A stretch of 7,257 bases of DNA from NCBI GenBank assembly GCA_964463145.1, contig CAYXBG010000083.1, forward strand, positions 1 through 7,257, read 5' to 3'. This stretch comes from CAYXBG01 sp964463145. Lineage in GTDB: Bacteria; Acidobacteriota; UBA6911; RPQK01; CBDAPI01. The position numbers were made by a program, and so were the translations under genes. The notes beneath the pieces were generated by a model, which had not been told where the DNA came from, ran no database searches, and worked only from the letters and a program-made list of their open reading frames with translations. Below are positions 1 to 5,647 of this stretch, piece after piece; the stretch's first letter is position 1, and each line of letters begins with the position of its first letter.

Positions 1-955
1 CGGTGACGTTTCTCCTCTACACGCTGAAGCCATTAGTCGTTGCAGGGGAGCTTGTCTGGGGGGGCCTTGGAGCAGGACTCAGTCAAATGCTAACAGTAAA
101 GCTGAGCTGTTTGGTTGTCGGGTTTATTCAACACCTGGAGAACTGTGTGCCGACCCCGAGATCGATGCCGTCTTCATTTTGACTAATCTCGAAACGCACC
201 ACGAATACAGTATTTTGGCGCTTCGACACGGCAAGCATGTATTGGTTGAGAAACCGGTGGCCGCTACGGTTAAGGAGATCGAGGACATCAGAAATCTGGC
301 TCAGGAGAAGCAAGTTGTGTGTATTCCAGGACACAATTATGTATACGAGGAAAGTTTGATGAGAACCCGGCGTCTTCTGTGCGATGGGGATCTAGGTCGG
401 CTCGTTTCAGTTTATGTTCTTTATAATATTCATCATCCTGAAGAGGTGGCTCGGCGCTATCCTGGAGTGATCCGGCAAATTCTCACCCATCACAGTTACA
501 TTCTTCTTTTTCTGGCAGGTGCGCCTCGGCGTGTCTCAGCTCTTAAGGCGACACTCCATTATGAAGAACTAGAAAAGGAGGATATAGCCATGGTCAATAT
601 CCAGACAGTGGATGGTGCTTTGGCTCATTTCTGTGCTAGCTTTGCGGCTGATGATCATGCCGCGGATCCTTGGACAGTCCAGATTAGAGTGATAGGAACG
701 AGAGGATCTACTCGCTACAGTTACCGTGATTGGGTAGAGCTCAAGCCGGCTGTTGTCCATTCTCAGACCTATAGTGCTTACCTCGGATCAATCTGTAATG
801 AGGTCGAGTACTTTGTGAGCAAATGCGTAGGGAATGGAGAACCACCTTTGTCTACATTGGAGGACGCAGTACTAGCACAGCAGCTGATCGAGGCGATCGA
901 AGAATCAGTAGAGCACGGTAAGACAGTGGAGTTCTGCTCTCAGAGGAGTGCTTGA
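1..955 (+). CDS. Gfo/Idh/MocA family NAD(P)-dependent oxidoreductase, 5' end cut by the window
   Basis: Frame 2 is open from the left edge to the TGA at 953-955, giving 317 visible residues; the true start lies upstream. The visible protein begins GDVSPLHAEAI, which matches the tail of the N-terminal Rossmann dinucleotide loop of this family, so only a few residues are missing. It continues with DPEIDAVFILTN (visible residues 51-62) and the family EKP signature at residues 83-85 (VLVEKPVAA), whose lysine is the usual catalytic residue. Residues 155-317 fit the C-terminal α/β substrate domain: a THHSY segment (H163/H164) in the position of the family catalytic histidine, then a C-terminal helix with PLSTLEDAVLAQQLIEAI. 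The family oxidises or reduces sugars, polyols and related compounds in the cytoplasm; the substrate cannot be read from sequence. The in-frame TTG at 179 is not the start, because conserved Rossmann residues precede it. It is directly abutted by the isomerase-like gene, suggesting one operon. Confidence 0.95.
   Translation, partial: GDVSPLHAEAISRCRGACLGGPWSRTQSNANSKAELFGCRVYSTPGELCADPEIDAVFILTNLETHHEYSILALRHGKHVLVEKPVAATVKEIEDIRNLAQEKQVVCIPGHNYVYEESLMRTRRLLCDGDLGRLVSVYVLYNIHHPEEVARRYPGVIRQILTHHSYILLFLAGAPRRVSALKATLHYEELEKEDIAMVNIQTVDGALAHFCASFAADDHAADPWTVQIRVIGTRGSTRYSYRDWVELKPAVVHSQTYSAYLGSICNEVEYFVSKCVGNGEPPLSTLEDAVLAQQLIEAIEESVEHGKTVEFCSQRSA
942..948 (+). promoter_or_regulatory. Ribosome binding site of the isomerase-like gene
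   Basis: AGAGGAG lies inside the end of the upstream oxidoreductase gene, 7 bases before the ATG at 956. It supports that start and fits translational coupling of the two genes. Confidence 0.75.
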
Positions 956-1870
956 ATGAAGAAACTATCGATCGGGAGTTGGGCATATTGTTTCGGTCCT
1001 TACGAAAAGGACCCTGTGGATTTCAGGACTGTAATTACCAAACTAGCTGAGCTGGGTATGAATGGTGTCGAATTTGGGGCGTTTGCTCCCCACCCTAATC
1101 CTGACAGCCATAACACGTCAGCCCAGCGCCAGAAATTAAAGGATATGGTTCGGCAGTCGGGGCTTGAATTCTCGGGATTAGCCCCTAACTTGTGGATGCA
1201 CAAGCTTCTCAGTGTGGCCGACAGCAAACCCTACATTGACGAGTTCGAGAAAAATATTGTTTTCGCAGAAGATCTTGGTATCGATGTCATTCGTGTTGAT
1301 AGTCTGGAACCACCAGACGTCTTTGAGAAAACGGCGGTGGATCCGAAATTGGGACGTGAGCGCCTGATTGAGAATTGGAAAATATGTTGCCGGATGGCAG
1401 CGGATCGAGGCATGGAAATCGTTTGGGAATTCGAACCGGGATTTGTTTTTAATAAACCGTCAGAGATTGTTTCCATTGTTGACGAGATGCGGGACTCGGG
1501 CCATTCAAATTTCAGTATTCTGTACGACACTTGTCATGCCCACATGTGTGCGGCCATTGGAGCTCGACATCAAGGAGAGAAGGAACTCCTGGGCAGAGGG
1601 GCCATGGAACTTCTAGAATTACTCCGAAACAAGATTGGGCATATTCACCTTATCGATTCGGACGGTACGCTACACGACGAGGAAACCTCAACCCACAATC
1701 CTTTTGGAATGGGTTGCCTAGATTTCGACCAACTGATCCCCGAAATCCTTCAGTGTGGTTGTACCTCTGACTGGTGGACGATTGACCTCTGCTTTTGGCC
1801 TAATGCCTGGGATGTTACAGAGGAATCCATCCATTTTTTAAATGCCATGCGTGATAAACATTGTCCTTGA
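956..1870 (+). CDS. Sugar phosphate isomerase/epimerase-like TIM-barrel protein (xylose isomerase-like)
   Basis: This 304-residue protein has the xylose isomerase-like (AP endonuclease 2 family) TIM-barrel pattern. N-terminal strand SIGSWAYCFGP (5-15) is followed by ELGMNGVEFGAF (32-43), a first barrel turn typical of the family. Candidate divalent-metal ligands are E158 or E160 in WEFEPG, D191 and H194 in LYDTCHAH, H231 in HIHLIDSDGT, and D277 in WWTIDLCFWP near the C-terminus. GMGCLDF (251-257) matches the family G.G.ldf turn. Members isomerise or epimerise sugars, inositols or keto-sugars in the cytoplasm. The ATG follows the upstream TGA with no intervening base and has a good ribosome binding site, so it is probably coupled to the Gfo/Idh/MocA dehydrogenase. 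Such pairs commonly act in sequence on one sugar or inositol substrate. The exact reaction is unknown. Length is normal for the family and no break is seen. Confidence 0.94.
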   Translation: MKKLSIGSWAYCFGPYEKDPVDFRTVITKLAELGMNGVEFGAFAPHPNPDSHNTSAQRQKLKDMVRQSGLEFSGLAPNLWMHKLLSVADSKPYIDEFEKNIVFAEDLGIDVIRVDSLEPPDVFEKTAVDPKLGRERLIENWKICCRMAADRGMEIVWEFEPGFVFNKPSEIVSIVDEMRDSGHSNFSILYDTCHAHMCAAIGARHQGEKELLGRGAMELLELLRNKIGHIHLIDSDGTLHDEETSTHNPFGMGCLDFDQLIPEILQCGCTSDWWTIDLCFWPNAWDVTEESIHFLNAMRDKHCP

Positions 1871-1899
1871 ATCAGAATACAGACTTTCTAGGATCTAGT
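1871..1899. other. Short convergent intergenic gap
   Basis: Only 29 bases separate the stop of the isomerase-like gene from the stop of the minus-strand cytochrome gene. The gap contains a 4-bp CTAG/CTAG inverted repeat (1888-1898, 3-base loop) before a T-rich stretch. That is too short a stem to call a terminator. No other structure was seen, so transcripts may read into the opposing gene. Confidence 0.5.
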
Positions 1900-4800
1900 T
1901 TATTTTTCCTGGGCGGCGCCCGCTTCCAAAAATGATATAAGGCTTACCAAGTCTCTTCGTGTCATAGAATCTAATAGGCCTTCGGGCATAAGTGATTCGG
2001 TTGAGAGTTGTCTTCCTTTGATTTTGTTTTTGGGTAGGTTACGAACCTCACCGGAAGCATTAATCAAGGTCAAAATCGTATCATCCTCTCCCGTCAACAT
2101 ACCTGTTATTTTAGTGCCATCCAGCATTTGGAGATTCAATGCTGTGTACTGATCGGAGATCACCCGAGAAGGAAACATTATCGATTCCAATATCTCGCGA
2201 CGACGAAAACGACTGACAATTGTGGAAAGATCAGGGCCGCCACCGCGACCTTCAGTACCAAAGACATGACAGTTGACACATTTTGAAAGGTGAAATACCT
2301 TGCGTCCCCGTTCTACGCTGAGATGTTTCTGGTGGCCGCGAGAATAGCTCATGGGGTCATATTCGAGATAGTTGCTGAGTTCTTCGAAACTCATATTTGC
2401 TAGTCGGCTGCCAGATCTTTCTATCTTGTTCGGGTCGTAGTCCTCATCTTTTTCCAGATAGGAAGCTAGTAGGGATGTCCGAGTGGCAAGGAATTTTTCC
2501 CTTACATGTAGAGCCTCCTGTATCTCTGAGGGTGTAAGAATTTCAAGTGTGGAATCCCAAAGGTTTTCAAGAAATCCTTCCATGCTGGCGGCTCCCCGAA
2601 ATTCCCAGGCGTGTTGAAACCAGTTCAGGAGTTTCAGTCGTTCGGCAGTACTCCATCCCGTCGAAACCGTCCGTAGGCAGTAGACGACATGTATCTGATC
2701 CTCTTGGGAGAGTTTTTGTTCTAGGTAGGTGAGGCCTTTTTGAGTTATGCCTCGAACTTCGAGGAATGATAGTAGAATTAGTAGCTCTCGGTTAACTCTC
2801 AAGTCGGGGTGAGGAAAATTAAGAAGTAGCCGTTCACCTATGGCGTAGGCTGTTTTCCCTCCCGGCCGATCACTTGGGTCTCTAATTAACCCTATCTGTA
2901 GGAGGCGGAGATAGTCTAGTAAGTCATCGGAATCTAATCTTTTGAGTTGGATTTTCTCTAGCTGGTTGAAAAGAATCGCTGCCTGGTGAGGATCCTTCAT
3001 TTCCTGGGCATATGCCAGGAGAGTTTCCAATGTTAAACGGGGATTTTCATTTGGTTTATTGACCAAATGTTCTTGCCAGTTAGTGGAGGGGATTCTACGG
3101 AGAACTTGCCTACAGCTAAATCTGACAAATCGATCTGTATGTTGTAGGCAAGCTCTAGTAGCAGTTATCAACTTAGGTTTGTCTACCAGTGAGATATCAG
3201 GAGATAATCCAGCCCTTATGAGAGATTCAGCAGCACGACGCATTACTATTGGTTCCGGGTCAAGCAGTGCTTCTGTGAGGAGATTGGAAACGTCAAGCCA
3301 GGAAAACGTGCCCAAAAGGAAAACTGCAGCAGCTCTAATCTGGGGGTTCTCATCTTTGACGAGATCGGCTAGAAAGTTTCGATTTGGTTGTGGCCCGTGA
3401 ATTTGGAGAGTCTCTAGAGCCAATAAACGAGTTCCTAATGATTTTTGTGGATTCTGGATTACTTTTTGAAGCGAGGGTTCCCATTCTATGCCTAGCATCT
3501 CTTTGACAGTACTGATCTGAAGACGGCCCCAGGCCGATCGAGGCATTGGTTGGTTGAGGATTTTTTCCAGTCCTTCGCTCTCTGAGAAGAGGGGGGCATC
3601 GAAGAGTACCCGATATATTCCTCCAGTAGTACTACGCCCACCTGTAGAGAAATAGAGAAACCCATCCGGGCCTATATCTAGATCTGTAACGTTGAGAGGT
3701 TCGCCATGGACGAAGTCGACAATCTGACCGGTTACACTAGCACCTTTGGGATGCGGGAACATCACTTTTATACGACCGCGGGACCAGTCACCCATGAAAA
3801 GTGCGCCCCGGTATTTTGCAGGGTAAACATGGTGTTGATAAAAGGCGACTCCGACTGGGGAACCTCGTCCGCCTTCGGCGACACTGGGAAGAGTGTCTAT
3901 ATAATAGGAGGGGAATTTACTGGATCCGGTTCTCCAGCCATAGTCCCCTCCGGGAATCACATGTAGAACACGGGTTTCCCTGTACCAAGGCAGTCCGAAA
4001 TCCCACTCCATATCCGCTTCGAAAGTGAGGATTTCTCCAGAACTGTCAATGGCAAAATCGAAAGGATTCCGAAATCCTCCAGCAATCTGTTCCCAGGAAC
4101 GTTTGGGGAAATTGAGGCGGTAGAATGCTCCCCCAGGTGCTCGGATATGAGTTGCATGACCTCTTGGATCTAGGTAGCGTGGTAGTAGATGATCTTCCCA
4201 GAGTCCCTGAGAGGCCGAAAGTGGGTCCAGATAGGCATCAGGTGAAGCGTGATTTCCGAAAAGAACGTAGAGGAATCCATCCGGCCCCAACTCAATTTCA
4301 TGAGGGCCATGCTCGCCCATTTTCCCTGCCGAAGGGGTGATCAATTCAATGGAATCACTTTGATCATCTCCATTGATATCCCTTAGCAGATAGAGCCCTG
4401 TATCTTCAGGGCCGTTGGCATGCACAAGTAGCTCACCAGGGCCTAAAAATTCCATCCCATAGGCTTTCTCGACCTGGTCTGAGAAAATAATTGTTTTTTC
4501 GTAGGTGCCATCTTTATTACTGTCCTCTAGCAGCAGGATGCCTCCATCTTCAACGGCGATGATTGGACGACCTTTATGGTCGAAGGTTAGGTTTACAACA
4601 GATCCTACTTGTCTGTCACTGACCACCTGTTCAACGCGAAAGCCTTCGGGGGTTACAAAACGGCCGACTATATCTTCCAGTCTTTCCCGACGAGTCAGGT
4701 CAAAATCGGGCATTAATTGATAATTTTCCAGGGATGTACTTGCAGTTGAATCTGGGGCATTGTTCAGTTGACAGGCACTGCAGAGCACCGCTCCTAGGAG

Positions 4801-4992
4801 GACTAAGGATGACGAAAAAATTCTTGGTATTCGGGCGCTTACTCTCAAGCCTTGCTTGAATGGTTTTTCTTTAATTAGGCAAGTCAACGAATTGTTGAAC
4901 CCTTTAACCTGGGAGTGAGGAACCAAATGCAGTCTCTGAGTTTTCAAGATAGACCTGCCGATTTTTGGCACAAGTGTGGTACTTAAATCCAC
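1900..4992 (-). CDS. PVC-type exported dehydrogenase-like protein: β-propeller, HEAT-like repeats and C-terminal CxxCH cytochrome c domain
   Basis: The 1030-residue reading frame has the architecture common in Planctomycetes and Verrucomicrobia. Residues about 110-465 form a soluble sugar-dehydrogenase-like β-propeller with repeated GPDGFLY turns (236-242 and 441-447) and Asp-rich DSNKDGTYE and DINGDDQSD segments. Residues about 500-840 are helical and HEAT-like (for example QIRAAAVFLLG and IVMRRAAESLIRAG). Residues about 890-1030 are a monohaem cytochrome c domain with CVNCH at 905-909 and a likely axial methionine in LMPEGLLD (M1002). A hydrophobic signal segment (FSSSLVLLGAVLCSAC, 59-74) suggests export, perhaps as a lipoprotein at C74, although cysteine at the -3 position makes a non-canonical lipobox. 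The likely role is periplasmic oxidation of a carbohydrate or alcohol with electrons passed to the haem; substrate unknown. The GTG start at 4992 has no ribosome binding site and overlaps the ferredoxin stop by 10 bases. TTG at 4848 would give an ordinary 26-residue signal peptide, so the first ~48 residues are doubtful. Confidence 0.92.
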   Translation of the reverse strand: MDLSTTLVPKIGRSILKTQRLHLVPHSQVKGFNNSLTCLIKEKPFKQGLRVSARIPRIFSSSLVLLGAVLCSACQLNNAPDSTASTSLENYQLMPDFDLTRRERLEDIVGRFVTPEGFRVEQVVSDRQVGSVVNLTFDHKGRPIIAVEDGGILLLEDSNKDGTYEKTIIFSDQVEKAYGMEFLGPGELLVHANGPEDTGLYLLRDINGDDQSDSIELITPSAGKMGEHGPHEIELGPDGFLYVLFGNHASPDAYLDPLSASQGLWEDHLLPRYLDPRGHATHIRAPGGAFYRLNFPKRSWEQIAGGFRNPFDFAIDSSGEILTFEADMEWDFGLPWYRETRVLHVIPGGDYGWRTGSSKFPSYYIDTLPSVAEGGRGSPVGVAFYQHHVYPAKYRGALFMGDWSRGRIKVMFPHPKGASVTGQIVDFVHGEPLNVTDLDIGPDGFLYFSTGGRSTTGGIYRVLFDAPLFSESEGLEKILNQPMPRSAWGRLQISTVKEMLGIEWEPSLQKVIQNPQKSLGTRLLALETLQIHGPQPNRNFLADLVKDENPQIRAAAVFLLGTFSWLDVSNLLTEALLDPEPIVMRRAAESLIRAGLSPDISLVDKPKLITATRACLQHTDRFVRFSCRQVLRRIPSTNWQEHLVNKPNENPRLTLETLLAYAQEMKDPHQAAILFNQLEKIQLKRLDSDDLLDYLRLLQIGLIRDPSDRPGGKTAYAIGERLLLNFPHPDLRVNRELLILLSFLEVRGITQKGLTYLEQKLSQEDQIHVVYCLRTVSTGWSTAERLKLLNWFQHAWEFRGAASMEGFLENLWDSTLEILTPSEIQEALHVREKFLATRTSLLASYLEKDEDYDPNKIERSGSRLANMSFEELSNYLEYDPMSYSRGHQKHLSVERGRKVFHLSKCVNCHVFGTEGRGGGPDLSTIVSRFRRREILESIMFPSRVISDQYTALNLQMLDGTKITGMLTGEDDTILTLINASGEVRNLPKNKIKGRQLSTESLMPEGLLDSMTRRDLVSLISFLEAGAAQEK

Positions 4993-5330
4993 TCAGGTGT
5001 TGGGGTGATTTCGGGGCTTGGTACACCTCCGGCATCTGGGCGTTCAGTATCTTGGAGCCTGTGAAGGACTTTTAGATGCAGGTCCTGATCACACTTTAAT
5101 TGGCATGAGAGGCGAATCCCTTCCAGGCCTCGTTCTGAAAGTTTGTCACGTTCGGCCACTGTTATTGCGGTGGGTTCTTCTCCTAAAAATTCAACTCGGC
5201 ATGTTGTACACCCCGCGTGGCCTCCACATGCGTGCATGATATCGACCCCTGATTCTTTAATAGCTAGAACCAGTCTTTTCCCTTTATCTACTTCGAAACA
5301 ACCTGCGCCCTCGATTTTTAATTGTGGCAT
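4983..5330 (-). CDS. [2Fe-2S] ferredoxin
   Basis: A 115-residue soluble protein with the β-grasp [2Fe-2S] ferredoxin fold. The cluster motif is HACGGHAGCTTC, giving ligands C35, C41 and C44 (Cx5Cx2C), with the fourth at C76 in RLSCQ, 31 residues later. It should carry electrons between cytoplasmic redox enzymes. The Cx5Cx2C spacing and the HACGGxAxC signature resemble ISC/adrenodoxin-like and bacterial ferredoxins more than plant photosynthetic ones. After about residue 92 there is a Pro/Glu-rich tail (PSPEITPTPEWI) not needed for the fold. The ATG at 5330 lies 8 bases after a strong AAGGAGG; GTG at 5333, 5 bases after it, is an alternative adding one residue. Its stop overlaps the possible GTG start of the downstream cytochrome gene, so the two are probably co-transcribed. 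It is divergent from the Fur-rubrerythrin fusion. Its partner is unknown; the downstream protein is predicted to be exported, so direct contact between them is unlikely. Confidence 0.94.
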   Translation of the reverse strand: MPQLKIEGAGCFEVDKGKRLVLAIKESGVDIMHACGGHAGCTTCRVEFLGEEPTAITVAERDKLSERGLEGIRLSCQLKCDQDLHLKVLHRLQDTERPDAGGVPSPEITPTPEWI

Positions 5331-5338
5331 CACTCAAT

Positions 5339-5345
5339 CCTCCTT
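5339..5345 (-). promoter_or_regulatory. Ribosome binding site of the ferredoxin gene
   Basis: On the minus strand this reads AAGGAGG, a near-ideal Shine-Dalgarno sequence 8 bases before the ATG at 5330 and 5 bases before the GTG at 5333. It is the strongest such site in the window and fixes the start region of the ferredoxin. Confidence 0.85.
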
Positions 5346-5354
5346 GTGCAAACT

Positions 5355-5360
5355 ATTTTA
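5355..5360 (-). promoter_or_regulatory. Candidate -10 element for the ferredoxin gene
   Basis: Minus-strand TAAAAT matches five of six bases of TATAAT and would place the transcript start near 5348, just ahead of the ribosome binding site. No convincing -35 box lies 16-18 bases upstream, so this is weak and could be chance or activator-dependent. Confidence 0.3.
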
Positions 5361-5456
5361 TCGGGTTGCGGAGGTTGCATTGTGCATGATTTCGGTCTTT
5401 TCCACAAAGAGAAGCTCCATACGTTACTTTTGGAAAATGTTTCTTTAGTCATCTTT

Positions 5457-5500
5457 AGGAGGTTCATCATCTGGGTGTTATTTTCGATCAAGAACCTCTT
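5457..5500 (+). repeat. Inverted repeat with T-rich 3' flank (possible terminator or operator)
   Basis: GAGGTTC at 5459-5465 and GAACCTC at 5492-5498 are exact reverse complements. They are extended outward by one G·T wobble and one A-T pair, leaving a loop of about 26 bases. The right arm runs into a short T tract (5499-5503) on the plus strand, like a rho-independent terminator, but the loop is long and no plus-strand gene lies upstream. It could be a terminator for antisense or small-RNA transcription, a protein-binding site, or chance. Confidence 0.3.
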
Positions 5501-5564
5501 TTTCTGTTAGATTGCCTAGGAGTTAAACGGGACTCGATGTCTGTTCAAATAGCCGGTTAGGGTA

Positions 5565-5589
5565 TTATTAGCATGGGGGATGCTCCTAA
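5565..5589. promoter_or_regulatory. Palindromic candidate operator upstream of the Fur-rubrerythrin gene
   Basis: The 25-bp segment has the form TTA-nn-AGCAT-GGGGG-ATGCT-nn-TAA, centred on 5577: 8 of 10 arm positions pair, and only the two nn positions fail. Fur-family dimers bind AT-rich palindromes of about this size, and family members often control their own genes. The sequence is not a recognisable Fur, PerR or Zur consensus. It lies about 70 bp before the fusion gene's start and about 235 bp from the ferredoxin start, in the shared divergent region. Binding by the fusion protein is inferred, not shown. Confidence 0.45.
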
Positions 5590-5609
5590 ATAAGATGAGT
5601 GATGTTGGC

Positions 5610-5638
5610 TTGTTATGGACGGCACTTAACCCTTTTAT
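5610..5638 (+). promoter_or_regulatory. Candidate promoter of the Fur-rubrerythrin gene
   Basis: TTGTTA (5610-5615) and TTTTAT (5633-5638) are separated by 17 bases; each matches four of six consensus bases. Transcription would start about 5645-5648, almost on the ATG. This fits the absence of any ribosome binding site there and suggests a leaderless or near-leaderless transcript. The match is modest and could be chance. Confidence 0.35.
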
Positions 5639-5647
5639 GGATACATT

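Noticed and set aside
179..181. TTG as the start of the first gene
   Set aside because: The same frame is open to the left edge and encodes conserved Rossmann-fold sequence (GDVSPLHAEAI and DPEIDAVFI) before this codon, so it is internal.
1888..1907. CTAG/CTAG hairpin followed by T-rich sequence as a terminator between convergent genes
   Set aside because: The stem is only 4 bp of a self-complementary tetramer with a 3-base loop, and the T-rich stretch is already the end of the opposing coding sequence.
3706..4028. Plus-strand reading frames opposite the cytochrome gene
   Set aside because: They lie antisense to strongly conserved β-propeller sequence, have no recognisable domains and no ribosome binding sites.
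5344..5386. Two copies of TTGTGCA (5344-5350 and 5380-5386) as regulator binding sites for the ferredoxin
   Set aside because: A 7-base direct repeat 36 bases apart can occur by chance, and one copy overlaps the ribosome binding site; no further support.
5322..5510. Small plus-strand protein in the divergent intergenic region
   Set aside because: It overlaps the ferredoxin start and ribosome binding site on the other strand, lacks a Shine-Dalgarno sequence and its translation resembles no protein I know.
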